37,733 nucleotides of DNA from DASSKP01 sp035695045 (lineage in GTDB: Bacteria; Actinomycetota; Actinomycetes; JAFAQI01), in assembly GCA_035695045.1 (NCBI GenBank), contig DASSEX010000077.1:1-37733 (forward strand), written 5' to 3'. Made by a program: the position numbers and the translations under genes. The notes beneath the pieces are model-generated. The model was not told the DNA's origin and ran no database searches. It saw nothing but the letters and a program-made list of their open reading frames with translations. Positions 31,044 to 37,733 of the stretch are shown here, piece by piece (position 1 is the first letter of the stretch; each line of letters begins with the position of its first letter).

Positions 31044-31082
31044 GGACGTACTTGCGTCTTCAACCCGCTGCGGGACCGTCGG

Positions 31083-31868
31083 TCAGTGGCCGGTGAAGGT
31101 GACCGGCTGCTTCGCGAGGAAGGCCTCCGTGGCGTTGCGGTGGTCGTCGGTCTGCCCGCACTGCGCTTGCACCTCGGCCTCGGTCGCGAGAGCCGTCCCG
31201 ATGTCGCTGGTGGCCGCAGCGGCGAGAGCACGCTTGATGCCGGCGTAGGCAACCGTCGGCCCCGCGGCCAGCTTGCCCGCGAGCTCGGCTGCCGCTGCGG
31301 CGAGGTCCTCGGCCGCGACCACGCCGTTGACGAGACCCATGTCGAGCGCCTGCTGCGCGGTGACCGGCTCGGCGAGCATGAGCATCGCCATCGCCCGGCC
31401 GTAACCGACCAGTCGCTGCAACGTCCACGACGCGCCGGTGTCCGGCCCGAGTCCGACCCGGGCGAACGCCATCAGGAAGCCGGCGTCGTCCGACGCGAGC
31501 CGGAAGTCGCAGGCAAACGCGAGCGAGGCGCCAGCTCCGGCCGCCATGCCGTTCACCGCCGCTATGACCGGCTTGGGCAGGGACGTCAGCGCCTCGACGA
31601 TCGGGTTGTAGTGCTCACTCACGGTCGAGAGCCGGGTGTCGCCGGCCGCGAGCCCGTCAGCGTGCTCGCGCAGGTCCTGGCCGACGCAGAAGCCGCGCCC
31701 CGCCCCCGTGAGTACGACGGCCCGCACCGCATCGTCGGCAGCTGCTCGTTCCACCGCCTCGCGCAGCGCCAGCTTCATCTCGACGTTGAGCGCGTTCAGC
31801 GCCTCCTGCCGATCGAGCGTGATGGTGGCAACGCCGCCGTCGACGTCGTACCTGACGGTTGAGCTCAC
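31083..31868 (-). CDS. PaaG-like enoyl-CoA hydratase/isomerase
   Basis: This 261-residue crotonase-fold protein has oxyanion-hole segments at RGFCVGQDLRE and AAVNGMAAGAGASLAFACDFRLA. The later GLGPDTGASWTLQRLVG segment resembles PaaG (1,2-epoxyphenylacetyl-CoA isomerase), which carries a GL-PD-G-TW pattern, more than FadB-type hydratases. GGAGGG precedes the GTG at 31868, which overlaps the paaX stop codon as GTGA. Pairing with a PaaX regulator suggests a role in aryl-CoA or phenylacetate-type degradation, but the rest of the paa pathway is not in the window. It converges with tag. Confidence 0.9.
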   Translation of the reverse strand: MSSTVRYDVDGGVATITLDRQEALNALNVEMKLALREAVERAAADDAVRAVVLTGAGRGFCVGQDLREHADGLAAGDTRLSTVSEHYNPIVEALTSLPKPVIAAVNGMAAGAGASLAFACDFRLASDDAGFLMAFARVGLGPDTGASWTLQRLVGYGRAMAMLMLAEPVTAQQALDMGLVNGVVAAEDLAAAAAELAGKLAAGPTVAYAGIKRALAAAATSDIGTALATEAEVQAQCGQTDDHRNATEAFLAKQPVTFTGH

Positions 31869-32653
31869 AGATCCCTCCGGTCCAGACAGCTGTCGACGAA
31901 CTTGGTCGCTGCGGGAAGCAGTCTGGTGGACTCCGCATCGAAGTACGCCGCCGCATCGGCCCCGGGCCAGTCCGCGGGCAACAGCTCGAGCGGCAGACCC
32001 GGGTCGCGGAAGAGGAACTTGCGCCACTCGTGCAGCAGCTCACTGCGCGCGGCGAACGCCGACTCGGGGTCGCTCGCGTCGATCGACTCGACGATCGACC
32101 GGGCCTCCTCCAGCCAGCGCCGGTACGCCGCCCCGAGCTCGGCCGGCCGGAACAGCCGCTGCACCATCGCGTCCTGCTCACCGACGTGCCGCCCGTGAAA
32201 CGCGGAAACGGTGAGCCCCTCGGCCTCCACGACGGAGTCGAGCTCGGGTGACGGCCGCGGGGCGATCCACGCGTCGGTCTGCAGCTGGCGGTAGCCGAGG
32301 TACTCCATCGCCCGGTGCAGGCGATCACGCGTCGTGCGGTCCGCCGAGTGGCTGGTGATGGCGATCGACCAGCACCCGTCCCACGGCTCGACGGGGCGGT
32401 GCCGGTAGATCCGGGCGGCCGCCTCGTCCAGGCGTCGGGTCGCCCGGTCGCTCAGGCCGTAACCCCGCCCGGAGTCGGTCTCGACCGGTTGCAGCCAGCC
32501 CTGCCGGACCATGCGCGACACGGCGGTCCGGACGGCCGGCGCGGCGATGTCCAGGGGGGCGAGCAGCCGGACCAGTGCGGCCACCGGCGCGACGCCGCCA
32601 CGGTGACGCAGGTGGTCGCCGTAGAGGTCGAACAGCGCCGAGCGTGCCTGCAT
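31865..32653 (-). CDS. paaX: PaaX-family transcriptional regulator
   Basis: This 262-residue protein has a PaaX N-terminal winged helix at residues 1-75 (LFDLYGDHLRHRGG, AVRTAVSRMVRQGWL), a central region (WDGCWSIAITSH, RDRLHRAMEYLGYRQLQTDAWIAPRP), and the C-terminal PaaX domain (LLHEWRKFLFRDPGLPLELLPADWPG). PaaX represses phenylacetate genes and is released by phenylacetyl-CoA. Here it probably controls the adjacent enoyl-CoA hydratase gene and itself. The ATG at 32653 has GAGG 6 nt upstream. The upstream in-frame stretch is not family-like. Confidence 0.92.
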   Translation of the reverse strand: MQARSALFDLYGDHLRHRGGVAPVAALVRLLAPLDIAAPAVRTAVSRMVRQGWLQPVETDSGRGYGLSDRATRRLDEAAARIYRHRPVEPWDGCWSIAITSHSADRTTRDRLHRAMEYLGYRQLQTDAWIAPRPSPELDSVVEAEGLTVSAFHGRHVGEQDAMVQRLFRPAELGAAYRRWLEEARSIVESIDASDPESAFAARSELLHEWRKFLFRDPGLPLELLPADWPGADAAAYFDAESTRLLPAATKFVDSCLDRRDL

Positions 32654-32813
32654 CGCCGTCCTCGAACGAATCCGTGTGGGGGGCAGGCTAGCGCGCTGCC
32701 GGGCCCGGTATGGGTGGGTTCGGCGCCGGAGCCGCCTGCCGAGCACCGCCGCGGACCGGTGATAATGGTTCACCTGCAGTGCTTCCGATGCCTGCTCGCG
32801 AAAGGGGTTCAGC
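32654..32813. promoter_or_regulatory. Divergent region between paaX and the DUF3117 gene
   Basis: A GATAAT hexamer at 32761-32766 is a good -10 for the plus-strand DUF3117 gene, giving a leader of about 40 nt with a ribosome-binding site. It sits inside GGTGA-N7-TCACC (32758-32774). No convincing -35 box is seen. The paaX operator was not identified. Confidence 0.4.
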
Positions 32814-32981
32814 ATGGCGGCCATGAAGCCGCGGACCGGTGACGGCCCTCTCGAGGTCACCAAAGAGGGGCGCGGCATCGTGATGCGTGTGCCGTTGGAA
32901 GGCGGCGGACGGCTGGTCGTCGAGCTGACTCCCGACGAGGCCACCGCCCTGGGTGACGCGCTGAAGAGCGCGGTCGGCTGA
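32814..32981 (+). CDS. DUF3117 mini-protein
   Basis: This 55-residue protein is easily missed because of its size. It begins MAAMKPRTGDGPLEVTKEG and has a conserved beta-rich middle (IVMRVPLEGGGRLVVELT) and a C-terminal helix (PDEATALGDALKSAVG). This matches the near-invariant actinobacterial DUF3117 family in length and sequence. AAAGG lies about 9 nt before the ATG. A GC-rich hairpin follows the stop, so it is probably a single-gene transcript. It takes the place of Rv1211 in the mycobacterial order, between tag and glgM. Function is unknown. The strict conservation of the family implies a real role. Confidence 0.92.
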   Translation: MAAMKPRTGDGPLEVTKEGRGIVMRVPLEGGGRLVVELTPDEATALGDALKSAVG

Positions 32982-33004
32982 GCCGTCGCCCCTTCAAGCT
33001 CCTC

Positions 33005-33036
33005 CGGCCCCGGTGGACTCCGTGTCCCCGGGGCCG
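33005..33036 (+). terminator. Putative terminator hairpin after the DUF3117 gene
   Basis: CGGCCCCGG (33005-33013) pairs perfectly with CCGGGGCCG (33028-33036) across a 14-nt loop, 24 nt after the DUF3117 stop and 34 nt before pepA. There is no U-run, as is common in high-GC actinobacteria. Confidence 0.5.
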
Positions 33037-33069
33037 AGCGCTGACCGGCCGCACCCCCGCGGAGGACTG

Positions 33070-34569
33070 ATGCCCCTGACGTTGTCCGTCGCTCCGAGCC
33101 CCCTCGGCGGGGCCGCCGTCCTCGCGGTGCCGACGACGCCGCCGGGCGAAGCAGGCGGTCTTCCGGTCGTCGGTGCGGGCGCCGACGTGCTCACCGCCCT
33201 CGGCGTCGACTGCGACGCCGCGCTCGCCCGCGACGAGGCGAAGGGGGAGGCCGGCGAGGTCGTCACGGTCCCGGTCGGACGCGACGGCGTCGAGACGGTG
33301 CTCCTGGCCGGTATCGCTGACGGCAGCGTGGGCGCGCTGCGCAAGGCCGCGGCGGTCGTCGTACGGCGGTCCAAGGGAGCGGAGTCGCTCGCGACGACGC
33401 TCGCGGACGGCCGTGGAGCCGAGGCGGTGCGCGCGGTCGCGGAGTCACTCGCGCTGGCCGCCTACAGCTTCACCCGCAAGAGCGAGCCGAAGCCCGCGAA
33501 GCTCGCGAGCGCCACCCTGGTCACCGACGACCCGGCGGCGGAGGCCGCGGTTGCCCGGGCACGTGCGACGGCGGACGCCGTCTCGTTCGCGCGTGACCTC
33601 GCCAACACGCCGTCGCTGGAGAAGACGCCGGCGTGGTTCGCCGACCAAGCAGTGCGGCAGGCCCGGAGCCGTGGTCTGGAGGCGACCGTCTGGGACGTCG
33701 ACGATCTGCGACGCGACGGATTCGGCGGTGTTCTCGCCGTGGGTCGCGGCTCGGCACGGCCACCGCGGTTCGTGCGTCTCGACTACTCCCCGCGTAGGCC
33801 CCGCGGTCACGTCGTGTTGGTCGGCAAGGGCATCACGTTCGACTCGGGCGGGCTGTCGCTGAAGCCCAACGAAGGCATGGCGACGATGAAGACCGACATG
33901 AGCGGCGGCGCTGCGGTTGTCGGCGCGATGACGGCGTTGCAGGCGCTGCAGATCGACGTCAAGGTGACGGCGCTCGTCCCGCTCGCCGAGAACATGCCGG
34001 GTGGCGACGCGACGCGACCCGGCGACGTCATCACGCACTACGGCGGCCGGACGAGCGAGGTGCTCAACACCGATGCCGAGGGCCGACTGGTGCTGGCCGA
34101 CGCCATCGCCTATGCCACGACCCAGCTGCGTCCTGACGTCATCGTCGACATCGCGACGCTCACCGGGGCCGCAACACTCGGGCTCGGCAAGCGCCACGGC
34201 GCCCTCTACGCGACGACCGACCGGCTCCGCCAGTCGCTCGCGGCGGCCGCAGACGAGGGCGGCGAGCGGTTGTGGCCGATGCCGATCGTCGACGACTATC
34301 GCGATGCACTCGACTCGCCCGTCGCCGACCTCCGCAACGTCGCCGACGCGACGAAGCACTACAGCGGCGGCTCGATCATCGCGACGCTGTTCTTGCGCGA
34401 GTTCCTCACGCCGCCCGGCTCGACCGATGCGACGCCACCGGCCTGGGCGCACCTCGACGTCGCCGGTCCGGCGCGTGCCGACAGCGACGAGGACGACGTC
34501 GTCAAGGGTGCCACCGGCTTCGGCGTCCGCACGCTGCTCCGCTGGCTCGAGGCCGGCGCCCCCGCGTAA
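33070..34569 (+). CDS. pepA: Leucyl aminopeptidase (M17 family)
   Basis: This is a 499-residue cytosolic dizinc/dimanganese aminopeptidase. The C-terminal catalytic domain has Lys253 and Asp258 in VGKGITFDSGG, a further acidic ligand in MKTDMSGGAAV, and the family signature NTDAEGRL at residues 333-340. The N-terminal macrodomain-like half is less conserved, as usual. The ATG at 33070 is preceded by GGAGG 4 nt away. The frame is open 19 codons upstream without a good start. It probably supports peptide turnover or processing. It is flanked by a terminator-like hairpin upstream and a lipoprotein gene downstream. Confidence 0.95.
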   Translation: MPLTLSVAPSPLGGAAVLAVPTTPPGEAGGLPVVGAGADVLTALGVDCDAALARDEAKGEAGEVVTVPVGRDGVETVLLAGIADGSVGALRKAAAVVVRRSKGAESLATTLADGRGAEAVRAVAESLALAAYSFTRKSEPKPAKLASATLVTDDPAAEAAVARARATADAVSFARDLANTPSLEKTPAWFADQAVRQARSRGLEATVWDVDDLRRDGFGGVLAVGRGSARPPRFVRLDYSPRRPRGHVVLVGKGITFDSGGLSLKPNEGMATMKTDMSGGAAVVGAMTALQALQIDVKVTALVPLAENMPGGDATRPGDVITHYGGRTSEVLNTDAEGRLVLADAIAYATTQLRPDVIVDIATLTGAATLGLGKRHGALYATTDRLRQSLAAAADEGGERLWPMPIVDDYRDALDSPVADLRNVADATKHYSGGSIIATLFLREFLTPPGSTDATPPAWAHLDVAGPARADSDEDDVVKGATGFGVRTLLRWLEAGAPA

Positions 34570-34629
34570 CGCTTGCGCGCGGCGGAGTCGGGTACTAGCG
34601 CCCCAGGTCGTCGAGCACGGGGGTGTGAC

Positions 34630-35328
34630 ATGTCCGGCGGTTCGGCCCAGGGTCGGATGGCGGCAGCGGCGGTCGTCACGCTGCTGCTGACCGGGTGTGT
34701 GGCCCACGGCGGCGGCGCGCGGGCGTCCGGTGCGCTCCCGCACACGGGGGCAGCTGCCTCTGCTGCCGGCCACGAGCTCACGGCGACACAGGCGAAGGCC
34801 GCGCTACTCGACGCCGAGGACCTTCCCATGCACGTTGACGGCACGACGACCGTCAGCTCGATGCGTACGCCGCGCCTGCACGCGGACGATCCCGCCTGCG
34901 GGCAACGGCTTGACCGGGCCTATGCGAGTGCAGGGCGACACCGACTGGCTCACTTCTTCCGCAACTTCGCGCTCGGGCCATCCGTCGGCGCCGTCACCGA
35001 GGACGTCACGGTGTACGACGGTTCCCGGGTGGCACTGACCCTCGCCGCCGGCAGCGTGCCCCTTCAGCGACAGTGCTCCAGGACGACCTGGGACTCGGAG
35101 GGGCATCACATCGTCGCGGTCGTGACTCAGGTGACTTCCCTCGAGGATGGCTACATCGCGCGCGTCTCGTCGTCCACCGACGGTGGGCCGGCGACAGCCC
35201 TGACCGAGGTCATGCGCGTGGTGGGCAACTGCTGGGTCTTCATCGTCGGGGTCGGCCAGGGGGTCACGCCGGGCGAGGTTCAGCAGGTGGCAAGCCGAGC
35301 GGCAGCGAAGATGGGCACAGCGACCTAG
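34630..35328 (+). CDS. Predicted lipoprotein of unknown function
   Basis: This 232-residue protein has a lipoprotein signal peptide. A short N-region is followed by MAAAAVVTLLLTGC, with the lipobox Cys at about residue 23. The mature part has an Ala/Gly-rich linker, then a globular domain with two further Cys residues (ACGQRL and LQRQCS) and one near the end (GNCWVF). It resembles actinobacterial extracellular PknH-sensor-like or DUF-type lipoproteins only in general layout. I cannot assign a family. The ATG at 34630 has GGGGGTG just upstream. Its TAG stop shares CTAG with the stop of the convergent glgM. Confidence 0.8.
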   Translation: MSGGSAQGRMAAAAVVTLLLTGCVAHGGGARASGALPHTGAAASAAGHELTATQAKAALLDAEDLPMHVDGTTTVSSMRTPRLHADDPACGQRLDRAYASAGRHRLAHFFRNFALGPSVGAVTEDVTVYDGSRVALTLAAGSVPLQRQCSRTTWDSEGHHIVAVVTQVTSLEDGYIARVSSSTDGGPATALTEVMRVVGNCWVFIVGVGQGVTPGEVQQVASRAAAKMGTAT

Positions 35329-36455
35329 AGCAACGACCGGTAGATCGCGACGGTCTCCTCCGCGATGCAGTCCCATCCGAACGCCGACACCGCCCGGCGC
35401 CGACCGGCCTCGCCCATCGCCGTTGCACGCGCCGGGTCTTCCACGAGCTCGGTGATCCGGTCGGCAAGAGTCTGCTCGAAGGCCTGCTCGTCGTCGCCGT
35501 CGTACGGCACCAGCAGTCCGGTCTCGCCGTCGACCACGACCTCGGGAATGCCGCCGACGTTGCTCGCGACGACCGCGGTCCCGCAGGCCATCGCCTCCAG
35601 GTTGACGATGCCGAGGGGCTCGTAGACGGAGGGGCAGACGAAGACGGTTGCGCCCGACAGCAACGCGATGAGATCCGCCCGCGGCAGCGGTTCCTTCACC
35701 CATACGATGCCGGATCGCCGGTCCTGCAGTCGCGCGACGGCGGTCTCGACCTCCGCCGCGATGCCGGGCTCGTCGGGAGCCGAGGCACACAGCACGAGCT
35801 GGGTATCCGTGGGCAGCCGCCCGGCCGCGCGCAGCAGGTGGGGCAGACCCTTCTGTCTCGTGATCCGTCCGACGAAGACGACGGTCGGCCGGCCAGGGTC
35901 GACACCCAGCGTGCGCATCACGTCGTCGTCTGGCCGTGGAGAGAACAGCTCGGTGTCGATCCCGTTGTGAACGACGTGGACGCGTTCGGGGTCCACGGAG
36001 GGATAGGCGGCGAGGACGTCGGCACGCATCCCGTGCGAGACCGCGATCACCGCGTCAGCCGCTTCGATGGCGCTGCGCTCGGTCCACGACGAGACGGCGT
36101 ACCCGCCGCCGAGCTGCTCCGCCTTCCACGGCCGCAACGGTTCCAGCGAGTGTGACGTCATCACGTGCGGGATGCCGTAGAGCAGCTTCGCCAGGTGGCC
36201 GGCCAGGTTCGCGTACCAGGTGTGGGAGTGCACGAGATCGGCGTTCGCCACCGAGTCGGCCATCGAGAGGTCGGTCGACAGCACCTTGAGGACGGTGTGG
36301 GCGGCGTCGAGCCGGCCCCACGCCGGGTGCGCCGCAAACGCCTCGACATCGACGTCGACCAGCCGCGCGAGCTCGCGCGCGAGGAACTCGACGTGGACGC
36401 CGGCTCCCCCGTAGACATCGGGCGGCCACTCCCGCGTCATCAACGCGACCCGCAC
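35325..36455 (-). CDS. glgM: GT4 glycosyltransferase GlgM (annotated GlgA)
   Basis: This 376-residue GT4-family glycosyltransferase has the actinobacterial GlgA/GlgM signature at the N-terminus (MTREWPPDVYGGAGVHVEFLA). It also has HSHTWYANLAGHLAKLLY, the nucleotide-binding VFVGRITRQKG, and the E-x7-E motif in YEPLGIVNLEA near residue 285. The M. tuberculosis counterpart Rv1212c joins ADP-glucose to glucose-1-phosphate to make maltose-1-phosphate for the GlgE alpha-glucan pathway, so this name is preferred to glycogen synthase. The start is the GTG at 36455, where TAGTCT lies 7 nt upstream. It diverges from glgC, the source of its ADP-glucose. Confidence 0.93.
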   Translation of the reverse strand: MRVALMTREWPPDVYGGAGVHVEFLARELARLVDVDVEAFAAHPAWGRLDAAHTVLKVLSTDLSMADSVANADLVHSHTWYANLAGHLAKLLYGIPHVMTSHSLEPLRPWKAEQLGGGYAVSSWTERSAIEAADAVIAVSHGMRADVLAAYPSVDPERVHVVHNGIDTELFSPRPDDDVMRTLGVDPGRPTVVFVGRITRQKGLPHLLRAAGRLPTDTQLVLCASAPDEPGIAAEVETAVARLQDRRSGIVWVKEPLPRADLIALLSGATVFVCPSVYEPLGIVNLEAMACGTAVVASNVGGIPEVVVDGETGLLVPYDGDDEQAFEQTLADRITELVEDPARATAMGEAGRRRAVSAFGWDCIAEETVAIYRSLL

Positions 36456-36473
36456 CTGCGCGAGACTAGTGAC
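36456..36473. promoter_or_regulatory. 18-bp glgM/glgC divergent gap with overlapping -10 boxes
   Basis: The whole gap is 18 bp. On the minus strand TAGTCT (36468 to 36463) ends 7 nt before the glgM GTG. On the plus strand GAGACT (36462-36467) ends 6 nt before the glgC GTG. The two hexamers overlap, so simultaneous polymerase binding looks impossible. ACTAGT lies at the centre. The glgC hexamer is a weak match. Confidence 0.4.
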
Positions 36474-37709
36474 GTGGCGGAGCGGGGAGTGCTCGGCATG
36501 GTCCTTGCCGGCGGTGCGGGCAAGAGGCTCACGCCGCTGACCGCGGACCGCGCCAAACCCGCTGTGCCCTTCGGGGGCATCTACCGGCTGATCGACTTCG
36601 TGCTGTCGAACCTCGTCAACGCCGGCTACCTGCGCATCGTGGTGCTGACGCAGTACAAGTCGCACTCGCTCGACCGGCACATCTCGCTGACGTGGCGAAT
36701 GTCCACGCTGCTCGGCAACTACGTCACGCCTGTGCCGGCGCAGCAGCGCCTCGGCCCGCAATGGTTCCAGGGCTCGGCCGATGCGATCTACCAGTCGCTG
36801 AACCTCGTCTACGACGAGCAGCCGGAGCATGTCGTCGTCTTCGGCGCCGACCACGTGTACCGCATGGACCCGCGGCAGATGCTGCGCCAGCACATCGAGT
36901 CCGGTGCAGGCGTGACGGTCGCCGGGATCCGCATGCCGCGTGCCCAGGCGCACGACTTCGGTGTCATCCAGACGGGCGACGGTCGGCGCATCGACGCCTT
37001 CCTCGAGAAGCCTGCCGACCCTCCCGGCCTGCCGGACGACCCCGAGACGTCGTACGTGTCGATGGGCAACTACGTCTTCAGCACCGACGTGCTGCTGGAA
37101 GCGGTGCGCAAGGACGCGTACGACGAAGGGTCCGTGCACGACATGGGCGGCAGCATCATCCCGATGCTCGTGGCTGATGGTGCAGCGCAGGTCTACGACT
37201 TCAGCGCGAACGAGGTCCCTGGCGCGACCGAACGGGACCGCGGCTACTGGCGCGATGTCGGGACCCTCGACAGCTACTACGACGCGCACATGGATCTCGT
37301 GTCGGTGACACCGGTGTTCAACCTCTACAACCGGCAGTGGCCGATCCTCACCCACACGCCGTCGCTGCCGCCGGCCAAGTTCGTGCACGACGAGCCCGGC
37401 CGCACGGGTCACGCGATCGAGTCGCTCGTGTCACCGGGCTGCATCGTGTCCGGCGCCGAGGTGCGCCGGTCAGTCCTCTCACCCAACGTGCAGGTGCACT
37501 CCCGGGCGGAGGTGGACGGTTCGGTGCTCATGCACGGTGTGAACGTCGGCCGGGGTGCCAGGTTGCGCAACGTCATCCTCGACAAGGGTGTCGCCGTCCC
37601 GCCGGGCGTGTCGATCGGGTACGACCCCGACGAGGACAAGGCACGCGGCTTCCACATGAGTGACGGCGGCATCGTCGTCGTCGGGAAGGGCCAGCAGGTC
37701 CCCGGTTGA
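36474..37709 (+). CDS. glgC: Glucose-1-phosphate adenylyltransferase
   Basis: This 411-residue enzyme makes ADP-glucose from ATP and glucose-1-phosphate. The nucleotidyltransferase domain opens with GMVLAGGAGKRLTPLTADRAKPAVPFGG at residues 8-35 (glycine-rich loop and catalytic basic residues). It continues with YRLIDFVLSNL and VVFGADHVYRMD, and carries the sugar-phosphate segment FLEKP. The C-terminal beta-helix contains hexapeptide-like repeats (VHSRAEVDGSVLMHGVNVGRGARL) and an allosteric region. The GTG at 36474 gives the usual short N-terminus. A GTG at 36489 is possible. It diverges from glgM, and together they feed alpha-glucan synthesis. Only 24 nt of sequence follow the stop. Confidence 0.95.
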   Translation: MAERGVLGMVLAGGAGKRLTPLTADRAKPAVPFGGIYRLIDFVLSNLVNAGYLRIVVLTQYKSHSLDRHISLTWRMSTLLGNYVTPVPAQQRLGPQWFQGSADAIYQSLNLVYDEQPEHVVVFGADHVYRMDPRQMLRQHIESGAGVTVAGIRMPRAQAHDFGVIQTGDGRRIDAFLEKPADPPGLPDDPETSYVSMGNYVFSTDVLLEAVRKDAYDEGSVHDMGGSIIPMLVADGAAQVYDFSANEVPGATERDRGYWRDVGTLDSYYDAHMDLVSVTPVFNLYNRQWPILTHTPSLPPAKFVHDEPGRTGHAIESLVSPGCIVSGAEVRRSVLSPNVQVHSRAEVDGSVLMHGVNVGRGARLRNVILDKGVAVPPGVSIGYDPDEDKARGFHMSDGGIVVVGKGQQVPG

Positions 37710-37733
37710 GTGCGACGTAATCCCCCGTGGAGG

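Noticed and set aside
31064..31074. CCCGC/GCGGG as a bidirectional terminator between tag and the enoyl-CoA hydratase gene
   Set aside because: The perfect repeat leaves a 1-nt loop, so only about 3 bp can really pair. This is too weak to call.
1..37733. CRISPR arrays, tRNA or rRNA genes, prophage or replication origin
   Set aside because: No regularly spaced repeats, cloverleaf-type sequences with CCA-proximal T-arm motifs, phage genes or DnaA-box clusters were noticed.

Overview
This 37.7 kb window is chromosomal DNA from a high-GC actinomycete. The evidence is the GC-rich codon use, the many GTG starts, a mycothiol gene (mshB), the actinobacterial DUF3117 mini-protein, a PaaX regulator and a GlgM-type glycosyltransferase. 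The right half also keeps a compressed version of the Mycobacterium tuberculosis order Rv1177 to Rv1213: fdxC, dapC, dapD, dapE, LOG, folP2, Rv1209, tag, DUF3117, glgM, glgC. Genus cannot be fixed from the sequence alone. I saw no tRNA, rRNA, CRISPR array, prophage or intact insertion sequence.

Layout. (1) 1-6.0 kb: ychF; a small hypothetical gene; an HbhA/phasin-like gene behind a palindrome-rich promoter; an XRE regulator; mshB; a divergent FtsH-like AAA+ protease; a small membrane protein. (2) 6.0-13.3 kb: a one-direction chemosensory cluster of CheW, two related membrane receptors, a CheA fused to a receiver domain, and a receiver-GAF regulator. No CheR or CheB is present. (3) 13.3-18.0 kb: a flavin reductase, then on the minus strand a seven-gene, mostly start/stop-overlapping Mrp antiporter operon. 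Its order (E-F-G-DUF4040-B-C-D) follows the antiporter half of membrane-bound hydrogenases and lacks the large MrpA subunit. (4) 18.0-23.8 kb: an acetyltransferase, cysS, rarD, a second acetyltransferase, 7Fe ferredoxin, dapC (apparently with a CTG start) and a third acetyltransferase. (5) 23.8-25.1 kb: a DUF559 nuclease-like gene bracketed by two copies of an approximately 62-bp imperfect palindrome. (6) 25.1-31.0 kb: dapD and dapE divergent, two LOG-family genes, a FolP2-type pterin-synthase homologue lacking several pABA-site residues, a DivIVA-like membrane protein, an SRPBCC protein and tag. (7) 31.1-37.7 kb: paaX with a PaaG-like enoyl-CoA hydratase/isomerase, DUF3117, pepA, a lipoprotein, and glgM/glgC diverging from an 18-bp gap.

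How the genes work together. dapC, dapD and dapE are three steps of the succinylase branch to meso-diaminopimelate and lysine. glgC and glgM supply ADP-glucose and maltose-1-phosphate for alpha-glucan. The Che genes form one signalling unit. The Mrp genes form one membrane complex. A recurring promoter signature, a -10 hexamer ending 6 or 7 nt before an ATG or GTG start, suggests that many genes here make leaderless mRNAs. In three cases the -10 begins with the stop codon of the preceding gene.
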